Shown: piece by piece, positions 33,484 to 41,974 of the stretch | Position numbering within the stretch: the first letter of the stretch is position 1 | Layout: each line of letters starts with the position of its first letter | Assembly: GCA_964607765.1 (NCBI GenBank) | Contig: CAZSNT010000083.1 | Coordinates: 1 to 43,177, forward strand | DNA length: 43,177 bases | Source of the DNA: CAZSNT01 sp964607765 | GTDB taxonomy: Bacteria > Verrucomicrobiota > Lentisphaeria > Oligosphaerales > JABHEG01 | Reading direction: 5' to 3' | Notes under the pieces: generated by a model | Told to the model about the DNA's origin: nothing | What the model saw: the letters and a program-made list of their open reading frames with translations, nothing else | Database searches by the model: none | Translations under genes and position numbers: made by a program

Positions 33484-34722
33484 GTGACGAATCCCCCCAT
33501 GCCTCAACCAGCGCACATTGCCATACTCGAACTGACCACCGAAGAGGAGTCCGTCCTCACGCTCCTCGACATTTTCCGGCGTTGCGGGTTCCGCGTTTCA
33601 TTGCTGCTGTCGCCGCGCATATGGGATCTGATCCGGGGCGCGGCGTCCCTCCGTGAGGACGAAAACCTGCTCCTCCTCGACCCAAAGGCCGACATTCCAG
33701 AGCGTTTCGCCCACATAGACCGGTTCTTCGCAGACGCCGCGCCGGACCTGGTTGTGCTGCCCAGGTTCTCAGTACGGCGTCTCGCGGAAGCCGTGCGCTA
33801 CATGGGGTTCTGCAAACGTTACCCGGTCTGCGCGGGCATCTTCAACTACGACCGCTGGTTCCGTCCTTTCCCCGCAGTGAACGCCTATCAGGGCGGCCTC
33901 CTCAAACGTATCAAGATCGCCGCGGACTGGGGTATCTGTCACCTCATCCTCAAGCGCTTCGCCGCCTGTTTCGTGAGCGAGATACACCGCGACTCCGGCA
34001 ACCCTCTCAAGCAACTCCTGCAGCAGCGCACAGGCGGCCCCGTGTTCGACTTCCCGTTCAAGGTCCCGGAAGCCGTTTACTGCCCGAGAACAGACGTGAC
34101 CGAGCCGGTATTCGTCGTGCCGGGCAGCATCGCGGGCTTCAGGCGCGACTACCACATGCTGCTGGATGTTTTCGAGGATCCGGACGTGTGCGCGCACCCG
34201 TGGACACTCAAGCTCCTCGGCAGGCCCATCGGCAGGTACGGACGCGAGATTACGACTCGCGCGGATGCGCTCAACGCCCGGCTCGGACGCACAGGCGTCA
34301 CCTACCAAACCGAGTACATCGCGCGGGAAGACTTCGAGCGCGAACAGCACTCCGCCACGCACATTCTCGCACCGGTCACACCCACCGGCTACCAGCGTGG
34401 GAAGGACTCCGGGGCCGTGTACGATGTGTTCCGGTTCAACAAGATCGGCATCTTCGACAGCGCTTACTTCTACTCGGACGACCTCATCGAACGCAAGGTC
34501 CTGCTCGAGTTCGCCACGCCGGATGAACTGCGCGCACTGATCCGGGGAATCGTCCGGGGACAGCAGGATTACGGTCCCATTGCCAAGCACTTCGGCCAAG
34601 TGTCCGAGTACCTGCGCAAAGAGCACTACGTCGCCTACGCCAGACGTGTCGTGGACGCCTTCCTCGGTACGCCAACGGAACCGCTGAGCGAAACGCCCCC
34701 CACGGCCTCGCGCCGTGGGTGA
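33484..34722 (+). CDS. Probable GT-B glycosyltransferase of unknown specificity
   Basis: A 412-residue soluble protein. Secondary-structure pattern and motifs (IAILELTTEEESVLTLLDIF at the start; FVVPGSIAGFRRDYHMLLDVF, LKLLGRPIG, HILAPVTPTGYQRGKDSGAVYDVF later) look like a GT-B enzyme with an acceptor and a donor half. I cannot name a family. The GTG at 33484 has an in-frame ATG at 33499 as alternative; neither has a strong ribosome binding site. It follows the aminotransferase by 33 nt and is convergent with the GNAT gene across a long inverted repeat. Confidence 0.65.
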   Translation: MTNPPMPQPAHIAILELTTEEESVLTLLDIFRRCGFRVSLLLSPRIWDLIRGAASLREDENLLLLDPKADIPERFAHIDRFFADAAPDLVVLPRFSVRRLAEAVRYMGFCKRYPVCAGIFNYDRWFRPFPAVNAYQGGLLKRIKIAADWGICHLILKRFAACFVSEIHRDSGNPLKQLLQQRTGGPVFDFPFKVPEAVYCPRTDVTEPVFVVPGSIAGFRRDYHMLLDVFEDPDVCAHPWTLKLLGRPIGRYGREITTRADALNARLGRTGVTYQTEYIAREDFEREQHSATHILAPVTPTGYQRGKDSGAVYDVFRFNKIGIFDSAYFYSDDLIERKVLLEFATPDELRALIRGIVRGQQDYGPIAKHFGQVSEYLRKEHYVAYARRVVDAFLGTPTEPLSETPPTASRRG

Positions 34723-34792
34723 AACAGATTGCCGACAGGTGACCCGCGTGACCCCGGAATGGAACCCTCGGTACGGAGCTGGCGTCTTCCCT

Positions 34793-34870
34793 GGGACCGC
34801 TGAGCACCAGCTCGGCTCCGGACTCACCTGTGTTCGATTCACGGATGCCGAGCTGGTGCTCGGCGGTCCC
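34793..34870. repeat. 24-bp inverted repeat in a convergent gap
   Basis: Arms 34793-34816 and 34847-34870 pair over all 24 positions (23 Watson-Crick and one G-U); the stem includes GAGCACCAGCTCGGC against GCCGAGCTGGTGCTC. The loop is 30 nt. It lies between two convergent genes. There is no T-run on either strand, so it is a strong structure but not a standard intrinsic terminator; a small mobile palindrome is an alternative. Confidence 0.85.
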
Positions 34871-34940
34871 GGGGCGGCCTCTGCGTTGGCCTCTGGAAAC
34901 ACGCAGCAGAGCGTCTCTGGGACAGACCCGGCCGCTCCCC

Positions 34941-35447
34941 TCACCCGTCCCGACGGCGAACCAATCCGCTGCGCAGAAGCAACGCCTTGGCCGTCAGCAA
35001 CACGGGCAAGACAACCGGTAACGCGGCGCACACCGTGCGGCCGAACCCGGTGAACGAACGGCACAGCCAACGCTTTCCGGACCGCGCCCGGAACTCCCGG
35101 AAGCCGTACTTGGCGTAGAGGTGCAGGGCGGCCTCGTAGTCCCCGGATGCGTACGTGCTGAGAGTGAGGAAATGCCGGTGCTTCGCGGCGTAGTCCATCT
35201 GCTTGCTCAGCAGCGCGTTCGCCACGCCCTGCCCCTGGAACTCACGCCGCACCACCACGAACAGGCACGGCAGCAGATTGCTGGAGACAATGCCGGCCAA
35301 GCCGGCCAGCTCCCCGTCCACACGCTCACCCACCACGAGCGTCGCACGCTGCACGGTAGCTGTCGTGATCATCGCCAGCTCCCGCTCCTCACCCAGGCTT
35401 GCCATGAAGGGCGCGAGCTCACCGAACTCAACGTCCAGAAGAACCAT
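34941..35447 (-). CDS. GNAT acetyltransferase with hydrophobic C-terminal helix
   Basis: A 168-residue GNAT-fold protein. Motif A is RREFQGQGVANALL, preceded by LPCLFVVV and followed by HLYAKYGFREF (motif B). It could N-acetylate an amino sugar nucleotide. The C-terminal 45 residues contain a hydrophobic stretch (AALPVVLPVLLTAKALLL) that is unusual for GNATs and may attach it to the membrane. AAGGGGGG lies seven bases before the ATG; the gene overlaps the preceding one by 20 nt. Confidence 0.8.
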   Translation of the reverse strand: MVLLDVEFGELAPFMASLGEERELAMITTATVQRATLVVGERVDGELAGLAGIVSSNLLPCLFVVVRREFQGQGVANALLSKQMDYAAKHRHFLTLSTYASGDYEAALHLYAKYGFREFRARSGKRWLCRSFTGFGRTVCAALPVVLPVLLTAKALLLRSGLVRRRDG

Positions 35448-36213
35448 GGTCCGGCCCCCCTTCCCGCCTGTAGTGGTCGTAGTGCATCCGGATGATCACA
35501 ACGGGGATCCGGCCCAGTCCACAGACTTTGGCCATCGACAGTCGGTGACTGCCTCCGCTCTCGTGCAGGTAGCGCCCGTCACGATCAACAGACACCAGCA
35601 CCTCATTCGGATAGCTCGCCTCGCTCCGGACGCTGCGGCGACCTTCAGGCAGGTCGGCCTGCGCCCGGTACCCACCCTCACGAATGTCCTTGCAGGCAGC
35701 CACCAGCAGGTCCATGTGCCGACGCAGATCCGCGACAGTCCGACAGCCGTAGGCCTTGTGCCACTGCCTGTTCCGGATGGCTTCTTCCATGGCCGCATAC
35801 TGCCGCGTCTGTTCGACCGGTATGTTCTCCTGGAAATGCTCACGCACGAAGTCGTGCAGCGTAAACTCGATCTTGGCCAGATCCCAGTCGCCGGACTCAA
35901 TGTACGGCACAACACCGCCTTTGAGCTGATGCCCGACCTGCCCCGGGTCCACCCAGACCGTCGGCAACTGCCCGCGCATCAGCCGCCGATTCAGCCACAG
36001 GCGCTTCTCGCCCACAAAGAGCCCGTGCCGACAGCGGAAATCGAACAGTCGCAGCAACAGCCTGAAAGCCCGCTCGTCGCCGCAGACAACGCACAGAACA
36101 CCGCTGAACCCGTCGCCCAGCATCCGACCGATGAAAACCACACTCCGACGCAACGACCGCCAAACACCTTCCCGGGCCACGAACGCGATGACTTTTGACG
36201 CAAAAACTCGCAT
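35428..36213 (-). CDS. ParB-like-domain protein of polysaccharide cluster
   Basis: A 261-residue protein without a named family to my knowledge. The C-terminal part EVLVSVDRDGRYLHESGGSHRLSMAKVCGLGRIPV (about 204-238) looks like a ParB/sulfiredoxin-type fold, with GGSHRLSMAK at 220-229 where ParB-like proteins have a G-x-HR motif. Such domains occur in surface polysaccharide loci as well as partition proteins, and some of them act as kinases or nucleotide-binding enzymes. Here the context (methyltransferase, GNAT, flippase) points to glycan biosynthesis. It is 5 nt downstream of the methyltransferase gene. Confidence 0.6.
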   Translation of the reverse strand: MRVFASKVIAFVAREGVWRSLRRSVVFIGRMLGDGFSGVLCVVCGDERAFRLLLRLFDFRCRHGLFVGEKRLWLNRRLMRGQLPTVWVDPGQVGHQLKGGVVPYIESGDWDLAKIEFTLHDFVREHFQENIPVEQTRQYAAMEEAIRNRQWHKAYGCRTVADLRRHMDLLVAACKDIREGGYRAQADLPEGRRSVRSEASYPNEVLVSVDRDGRYLHESGGSHRLSMAKVCGLGRIPVVIIRMHYDHYRREGGPDHGSSGR

Positions 36214-36218
36214 GGCGC

Positions 36219-37295
36219 CTATCTGCTCAGCAGGTACAGCGGCCGGCCGCGCCGGCAGCGGCCGAGGAACTCGGAATGCGTCAGGCCGGAATGCTCGAGG
36301 ACGAAGTCGACAAACTCCTGCTCCGAGAAGTCAACATGGGCGCCCGCGAACCCTTTGCCCGTCTCGTGCGGCTCGAAGAACATGGCGCCAACATCCAGGC
36401 GACGCAGGAATGCCTTCAACAGCTCGAACAGGGCGGGTTCACGCAGGAAATGGTGAAAAATGCTGAGCGCCAACACGATGTCGTAGCGCGGCGCATCAAG
36501 CTCGAATACGGAGCCGGCGACAATCTGAAACGACTTGCCCTGTGCACGACGCAGACGCCGCATGAAGTGACGGTACATGAAGTTCGTCTCCGCCGCCGTG
36601 CAGTCGAAACCGACACCCTCGAAGCAATGACAGAAGAAGCCCAGGTTCGAGCCGATGTCCAGCAGACTGCCGGATTCGAACGGCAGGTGCGCCGCCATCA
36701 TGTCCCAACGCTCCTCGCCTCGGTGCTGCGGAATGCCGCTGAGATCCGGGTGCAGCAGCGGCTGATAACAGCCCTTCGCCGACAGCCGGCTGTAAAGGTA
36801 CAGTTCCTTGCGGAACTCGGCCCAGGACCGGTGTCGACACACCACCTCGACATCGAACGCGGTCTGTCCTGCAGCGGCTGCTGCGGAAAGGCGCCCCGCC
36901 GACTCGCTGTCGATCAGTACGCCGCCATCCCGCCCCAAGGCGGCTCGCACTTCGGGAACGGACGGGGTCTCGGAGCCGCCCGCCCCACACGCACTCGCCA
37001 CCGCCAAAGGCGTCCCGTCCAGATCCCATTCCCCCGCAAGCACGGCGCCGCCATCGGCTGCCGGAATGCCGGCTGTCAACACGGACACGGGCACGGCGCC
37101 GTCTGAACACCGCCAACGGTCGCTGCCCGCGAGCCCTTTCTCAAGCCAACGCGCACGGCCGGAGCTGGTGCGAAGACGACAGCGCGCCGCAAACGCACAC
37201 CGATGCAGCTGCCACCACAGCTTGCGTTCCATCAGGTGCACATCCCCCACCACGACTTTCGCCGGGAATTTCAGTATGTTGGGAATTGCTCTCAA
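36219..37295 (-). CDS. SAM-dependent methyltransferase
   Basis: A 358-residue protein. The C-terminal 150 residues are a class I methyltransferase: SLLDIGSNLGFFCHC (from 210) binds S-adenosylmethionine, and DIVLALSIFHHFL is the later motif. The N-terminal 200 residues hold a short beta-rich region rich in Gly/Ala and a segment RSWAEFRKELYLYSRL that links them; I do not recognise a domain. It probably methylates a sugar or glycan terminus. It is coupled to the upstream gene by an ATGA overlap. Confidence 0.8.
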   Translation of the reverse strand: MRAIPNILKFPAKVVVGDVHLMERKLWWQLHRCAFAARCRLRTSSGRARWLEKGLAGSDRWRCSDGAVPVSVLTAGIPAADGGAVLAGEWDLDGTPLAVASACGAGGSETPSVPEVRAALGRDGGVLIDSESAGRLSAAAAAGQTAFDVEVVCRHRSWAEFRKELYLYSRLSAKGCYQPLLHPDLSGIPQHRGEERWDMMAAHLPFESGSLLDIGSNLGFFCHCFEGVGFDCTAAETNFMYRHFMRRLRRAQGKSFQIVAGSVFELDAPRYDIVLALSIFHHFLREPALFELLKAFLRRLDVGAMFFEPHETGKGFAGAHVDFSEQEFVDFVLEHSGLTHSEFLGRCRRGRPLYLLSR

Positions 37296-38395
37296 ACCGC
37301 CTTGCTCCCACTCTCCGGCCTGCCGCGCAGCAACGCCGCCAACTCCTCGAACGTTCCGGGAAAGCAGACTTCCGACACAGCCCGTTCGACCAGCCGACTC
37401 TTGATCGTGTGTTTCGCTTCGTCATCCCTGAACGTCATCAGATCCAGAAGCGAGATCACAACGCCGTTCCGGGCCCGGGCAATCGAACCGGAACTGAAAC
37501 TGACGTAGAACTGCACGCCGTCATCGTAGAGCATCTCGGCCGGCACATGATCCTCGATCACTGTACCCGTAGCAACCCCTTCAGTCGACCCCAACATGGG
37601 ATGATACTTAATGCCCACCTCATGCGGCTCGAACACCGCCCCGATCACCTCGAACACGCGCGTCAGCTTCGTGCGGAACTCCTCGGAGGTCACGCGGCCC
37701 GACTGATCCAAAGGCTGGTCAAAGTAGATCAGGCGGAACTGATTCGCACCGAAAACGTCGACGTCGCGCAGATCGACGTCCGCGGCGAACTCAGCGGTCT
37801 CCGCCGCGCTCGACACGATGTCGACGTGCTTCGAAATGAAGCGATCAGGAATATACTCGTAGAGCTTCCCCGAATAGCGAATGAGCTGTGGGGGGCGCCC
37901 GTAAGTCAGTCGCCGGTGTCCCCAGAACAGCACCTCGTTCAGCGTGACCGGGAAACGGAACGGCCGTATCTGCGCTGCCAGGTCGAACACGGCCATCAAC
38001 GTCAACCGGTTGCACGCGGCCAGCCGGCGAAGCAGCACGTGCGTTGCGGGGTTCGAGTAACGTGTGAAGAAAACAACGTCGCTGTCACGCACCGCGTGCA
38101 GATCGTCGCGCCAGAGCCGCCGCAGTTCCGAGCGCTGCCTGAACACCGAACACACGCTGCGCCCTACCGTTCTGGGGATCAGCGACACCGACACGGCGCC
38201 GTCTAACCGGCGCTCGTTAAGGACCGTGAAGAACTTGTGGAGGTTCGCGTTGAAAACCACGATTATCCGAACCGGCCGCCCGGCGGACAGCGCCTGGGTG
38301 AGCACCTTCAGACAGGGCGCTATCTCGTCGTAGGACTCCACCAGCAGCAACATGCCCGGAGGCGATGACACACGCTCGACAGGTGATGTGCTCAT
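37292..38395 (-). CDS. Probable polysialyltransferase/GT52-like glycosyltransferase
   Basis: A 367-residue protein. The C-terminal part GIKYHPMLGSTEGVATGT, then VPAEMLYDDGVQFYVSFSSGSIA, has the H-P and S-S-G-S pattern of polysialyltransferase-like and GT52 enzymes that use CMP-sugars. The N-terminal half starts MLLLVESYDEIAPCLKVL with RPVRIIVVFN. This would suit a CMP-activated product of the NeuB-like/SpsF-like pair. The assignment is tentative. The ATG at 38395 overlaps the flippase stop (ATGA); the much longer open frame upstream is a shadow of the flippase gene. Confidence 0.6.
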   Translation of the reverse strand: MSTSPVERVSSPPGMLLLVESYDEIAPCLKVLTQALSAGRPVRIIVVFNANLHKFFTVLNERRLDGAVSVSLIPRTVGRSVCSVFRQRSELRRLWRDDLHAVRDSDVVFFTRYSNPATHVLLRRLAACNRLTLMAVFDLAAQIRPFRFPVTLNEVLFWGHRRLTYGRPPQLIRYSGKLYEYIPDRFISKHVDIVSSAAETAEFAADVDLRDVDVFGANQFRLIYFDQPLDQSGRVTSEEFRTKLTRVFEVIGAVFEPHEVGIKYHPMLGSTEGVATGTVIEDHVPAEMLYDDGVQFYVSFSSGSIARARNGVVISLLDLMTFRDDEAKHTIKSRLVERAVSEVCFPGTFEELAALLRGRPESGSKAV

Positions 38396-39909
38396 GCGCC
38401 CGCGCCCTCCCCGTCCTCGCTCGAACGGCCGCTCAGAACGCGGACCACCCAAACGACGTCTGTGTGCAAGAAGCGGTAGCACACCAGGCACGCCACGACC
38501 GCGAGCAGAGCTTTCACAGCCAGTGCATGCGGCAGCGGGACGAAGCAAACCAGCGCCGCCGCGAACAGCAGCAGCGGCCACAGGTACACATCGATCAGGC
38601 GGTAGCCCAACGGCTCCTTGAGGCGCGAGAAGTGCATCATCACAAGCGACGAAAGGAGCCGGGCCGACAACGTCGATATGCCTGCCCCAACAAAGCCGTA
38701 GCGTGGGATCAGCACCACACTCAACCCCACCATCAGCAACAGATTGGTGTACGTGCATGCCGGCGCGTACTTCGTGGCGCTCTTGTTGTACAGCAGCGGC
38801 ACAAGCCAGACATTCTTCACCAGATGAAACACCCACGCGAACGCCAGCAGCGGAAACACCTGCCACGCAACCACGAATCTGCCGGCGACTATGATCGAGA
38901 TCGCTTCCCGACAGAACAGGGATGCGACAAAAGCAACGGTCGAGAAACCGATCAGCATCTGTTTCGACACCCTGATGATCCGGGCACGGCCGGCTAGACC
39001 GTGGTGCTCGAGTTGATCGAAACACCAGGGCAGATACGCCTCGTGCGAGCTCTGCACCAGCAGTTTGAGTACGGAGCCGAACTGCGTGGCAACGTGGAGT
39101 ATCCCAACGTCGGCTGCGGACTTCAGTGAGTTCACCAACAGGTGGTTCAACGACGCAGACGCTACGGCCGAGAAGCGATTGGGCACAAGCGGCAGGCTGT
39201 ACGCCGAACACTCGCGCAGCAACCCCTTGTCGATGCACACCCCGTAGCGCCGCACCAGGATGACAAGGGCGTAGATCCAGAACAGGGCGCCCGTCAGCGC
39301 CGAAGCGCCGAGAATCCCCGCGGCGCCCAGCCCCAGCCACACAACCCCGGCCAGCACGAAGCCCGTCTGGATCAGGAACCGGGCCACGTTGTGCACGGCG
39401 TAACGGATGGCGCACTGCTGCGCCTTCAGAATGCGCTGCAGCATCACGAACAGCGGCTGACTTGCCACCGTGATCAGGCCCAGATACACGCAGGGAAACG
39501 CCTCCACCTCGCCAACGAATGGGACGATGGTCACGCGTGCGGACGCCAGCAACAGCAGCAACCCGCCCCCACCCAGCACCAGGATCACGGACAAAAGCGT
39601 GCCGTAAAGCCGACGATGGTAGTCTGCCGAATGCCCTTTCCGGAAGTAGAACCGAATGATGCTGGCATCAATGCCGAGGGTGAAGAACACCCCCGCAATC
39701 GTGCTCACCGACATCACGACACCCACCGTGCCGTACTGCTCAGTGCTCATGAACCGGGTGTAGACGGGAATCAGCAGCAGACCGATGCCGCCGACCAATG
39801 CGTTGGAAACGGTGTAGACGACCGAGTTGATCAGAGGGCGGAGGGCAGCGCTCGCGACGCGCTTGTCCGTTGCGGAGTCTGTCGGAGATGCAGAGAGCGA
39901 AGGCCTCAT
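38392..39909 (-). CDS. Wzx-type polysaccharide flippase
   Basis: A 505-residue integral membrane protein with about 12-14 hydrophobic helices, of the MATE/PST superfamily. The start of the first repeat reads VYTVSNALVGGIGLLLIPVYTRFMSTEQYGTVGVV, characteristic of O-unit flippases. It would translocate lipid-linked oligosaccharide units across the inner membrane. No Wzy polymerase or Wzz regulator is recognised in the window. It overlaps the glycosyltransferase downstream by 4 nt and is 23 nt from the Fcl-like gene upstream. Confidence 0.9.
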   Translation of the reverse strand: MRPSLSASPTDSATDKRVASAALRPLINSVVYTVSNALVGGIGLLLIPVYTRFMSTEQYGTVGVVMSVSTIAGVFFTLGIDASIIRFYFRKGHSADYHRRLYGTLLSVILVLGGGGLLLLLASARVTIVPFVGEVEAFPCVYLGLITVASQPLFVMLQRILKAQQCAIRYAVHNVARFLIQTGFVLAGVVWLGLGAAGILGASALTGALFWIYALVILVRRYGVCIDKGLLRECSAYSLPLVPNRFSAVASASLNHLLVNSLKSAADVGILHVATQFGSVLKLLVQSSHEAYLPWCFDQLEHHGLAGRARIIRVSKQMLIGFSTVAFVASLFCREAISIIVAGRFVVAWQVFPLLAFAWVFHLVKNVWLVPLLYNKSATKYAPACTYTNLLLMVGLSVVLIPRYGFVGAGISTLSARLLSSLVMMHFSRLKEPLGYRLIDVYLWPLLLFAAALVCFVPLPHALAVKALLAVVACLVCYRFLHTDVVWVVRVLSGRSSEDGEGAGA

Positions 39910-39932
39910 CGTAAGTGCTTGTTGCTCTCCCG

Positions 39933-40868
39933 TCAGTGAACTCGCTGAGAGCCCTGGCGGCTCTCTTCATACCACGCGACGGTGTTGCTGATCCCCTCCT
40001 CGAGAGTCGTGGACGGCTGCCACCCCAACAGCTCGCTGCCCAGCGAACCCTCCATCGTCTTGTAGGCAGCCCCGTCCGGCTTCGATGTGTCGAAAACGAT
40101 CTCGCCCGTGTATCTCACACGCTCCCGAATGAGCCGGGCCAGGTCGCCGATCGATATGCCCTTGCCGACACCCACATTGATGGCGGAAACGTACGGGGCA
40201 ATATCCAGGGCACGGACCAGGGCCTCCGCACCGTCGTCCACATACAGCCATTCCCGGACCGGGCTGCCCGTGCCCCAGACAGTCACCTCCGGCCAGCCCT
40301 GGTGTTTGGCCTCCACGAACTTCATCACCAGCGCGCCCAGGGCGTGGGACCGCTTCTCCTCGAAGTGGTCCCCAGGCCCGTACATGTTGGGCAGAACGAG
40401 ATTCACCCAGTCTGTGCCGTACTGTCTGTTGTACGCCCACGCGCCAACCAGTGTGGAGCGCCGGGCAGAGCCGTAGGCCAGCACGCTCTCGTGCAAAGGA
40501 CCGTCCCAGATCTCTTCCTCGCGGAACAGGGACGCCTGCGCCGGGTACGCGCAGTTCGCGATGGGATTCACCACGCGTTTCAGGCCCAGTTCCCGACTCA
40601 GCTCAAGGAAGTTCAGCGTGCGTCTCAGGTTCTGCAGGTACATCTCGGCCGGATGTTCGACGCCGTACTGGATGCCGCCCACCATGGCGGCGCAATCCAC
40701 CAGGTAGTCCACACCCTCGTCCCGGGCGAAGGTCAGCAGCTCATCGTAGTGGAGACAATCCAGCCCGTCCCGCCTCGACCGAGCCACAAACTCGATACGC
40801 CTGTCGCGCAGTTTCGCGCACACGCGCCTGCCGACAAACCCACTGCCGCCTGCCACAAACACCTTCAT
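39933..40868 (-). CDS. GDP-L-fucose-synthase-like SDR with Y-x3-R
   Basis: A 311-residue extended SDR. VAGGSGFVGRR (5-15) binds NAD(P). DCAAMVGGI, NMYGPGDHF and REWLYVDD are shared with GDP-fucose synthase, but the catalytic triad is altered. The Tyr-x3-Lys is AYGSARRS (Tyr132, Arg136), and the Ser-Ser-Cys of the E. coli enzyme reads A-N-C (Cys107). A related group with Y-G-N-A-R exists, so this may be a distinct subfamily making a different 6-deoxyhexose. It follows gmd by a 4-nt overlap, so GDP-4-keto-6-deoxymannose is a likely substrate. Confidence 0.82.
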   Translation of the reverse strand: MKVFVAGGSGFVGRRVCAKLRDRRIEFVARSRRDGLDCLHYDELLTFARDEGVDYLVDCAAMVGGIQYGVEHPAEMYLQNLRRTLNFLELSRELGLKRVVNPIANCAYPAQASLFREEEIWDGPLHESVLAYGSARRSTLVGAWAYNRQYGTDWVNLVLPNMYGPGDHFEEKRSHALGALVMKFVEAKHQGWPEVTVWGTGSPVREWLYVDDGAEALVRALDIAPYVSAINVGVGKGISIGDLARLIRERVRYTGEIVFDTSKPDGAAYKTMEGSLGSELLGWQPSTTLEEGISNTVAWYEESRQGSQRVH

Positions 40869-41911
40869 CTGCTGGCGAGCTCCTTCTTCGCTTCCGCCAG
40901 ATCGTACCTGACCATGGTTGCCACGAGCTCGCGGAACGACGTTCGCGGGCGCCAGCCCAGCTCGCGCGCCGCCTTCGAGGCATCGCCCTGCAGAACGTCC
41001 ACCTCGGTCGGGCGGAAGTACCGGGGCCGAATCTCCACCAGCGTCCTGCCTGTGCCCGCCTCCACGCCCTTCTCCTCGAGCCCCTCGCCCTCCCAGGTCA
41101 CATCGATGCCGGCCGCCTTGAAAGCAAGGGCCGCAAACTCCCGCACCGTGTGCGTCTCGTTCGTGGCGATCACGTAGTCGTCAGGTTCCGGCTGCTGCAG
41201 CATCAGCCACATCGCCTCCACATACTCGGGCGCATAGCCCCAGTCACGCTGCGCATCCAGATTCCCGAGATACAGCCGATCCTGCAGCCCCACCTCAATC
41301 CTGGCAGCCGCGCGCGTGATCTTGCGTGTGACAAAAGTCTTGCCGCGGCGCTCCGACTCGTGGTTGAACAGAATGCCGTTGCACGCGAACATCTCGTACG
41401 CTTCCCGGTAGTTCCGTACAATCCAGTGAGCGTAAGCCTTGGCAGCAGCGTAGGGGCTGCGCGGCGAGAACCGCGTGTCCTCGTTCTGGGGAGGGGGCGC
41501 CTGACCGAACATCTCGCTGGTCGACGCCTGGTAGAAACGGGTGTGCAGCCCGGAATCCCGGACCGCGTCAAGCAGACGCAGCGCGCCCAAGGCGTCCGTG
41601 TCGCCGGTGTGCTCAGGCACCTCGAACGACACTTTCACGTGAGATTGGGCAGCCAGGTTGTACACCTCGTGCGGCTCGATCTGAGTGATCAGACGCCGCA
41701 GGTTGCTGGAGTCTGTCACATCGCCCCAGTGCGTGAAGAACTTGCGGTCCTTGACCTCCGAATCCTCCTTCAGCGCATCCACACGCTCCGTCGTGAAGAC
41801 CGACGACCTGCGCAGCAGACCGTGGACCTCATACCCCTTGCCGAGGAGAAACTCCGCCAGGTAGGATCCGTCCTGACCGTTGACTCCCGTAATGAAAGCT
41901 CGTTTACTCAC
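40865..41911 (-). CDS. gmd: GDP-mannose 4,6-dehydratase
   Basis: A 348-residue SDR that converts GDP-D-mannose to GDP-4-keto-6-deoxy-D-mannose. The cofactor motif is TGVNGQDGSYLAE (8-20). Catalytic Thr131/Ser132-Glu133 in STSEMFG, and Tyr154 with Lys158 in SPYAAAKAYAHW, are intact. The GTG at 41911 is chosen with GGGAAG about seven bases upstream; the frame is open to 41965. The product can feed fucose, rhamnose-type or perosamine branches; both a fucose-synthase-like and a perosamine-type aminotransferase occur in the window. Confidence 0.95.
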   Translation of the reverse strand: MSKRAFITGVNGQDGSYLAEFLLGKGYEVHGLLRRSSVFTTERVDALKEDSEVKDRKFFTHWGDVTDSSNLRRLITQIEPHEVYNLAAQSHVKVSFEVPEHTGDTDALGALRLLDAVRDSGLHTRFYQASTSEMFGQAPPPQNEDTRFSPRSPYAAAKAYAHWIVRNYREAYEMFACNGILFNHESERRGKTFVTRKITRAAARIEVGLQDRLYLGNLDAQRDWGYAPEYVEAMWLMLQQPEPDDYVIATNETHTVREFAALAFKAAGIDVTWEGEGLEEKGVEAGTGRTLVEIRPRYFRPTEVDVLQGDASKAARELGWRPRTSFRELVATMVRYDLAEAKKELASR

Positions 41912-41974
41912 CAAATACTTCCCGCAACAGTGATTCAGAAGGAGTGGGACCCCGTGCTGTCCCAAAACGCAACG

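Noticed and set aside
31861..33516. 551-residue minus-strand ORF opposite the aminotransferase
   Set aside because: It is a shadow frame of a well-supported DegT aminotransferase and has no recognisable motif; long antisense frames are common at this GC content.
34793..34870. Integron attC site
   Set aside because: The inverted repeat is almost perfect and lacks the RYYYAAC/GTTRRRY core boxes and extrahelical bases.
38396..39415. N-terminal extension of the glycosyltransferase at 37292 (to a 707-residue protein)
   Set aside because: The extension is an alternative frame of the flippase gene, rich in Arg/Gly/Ala; the ATG at 38395 with a 4-nt overlap gives the plausible start.
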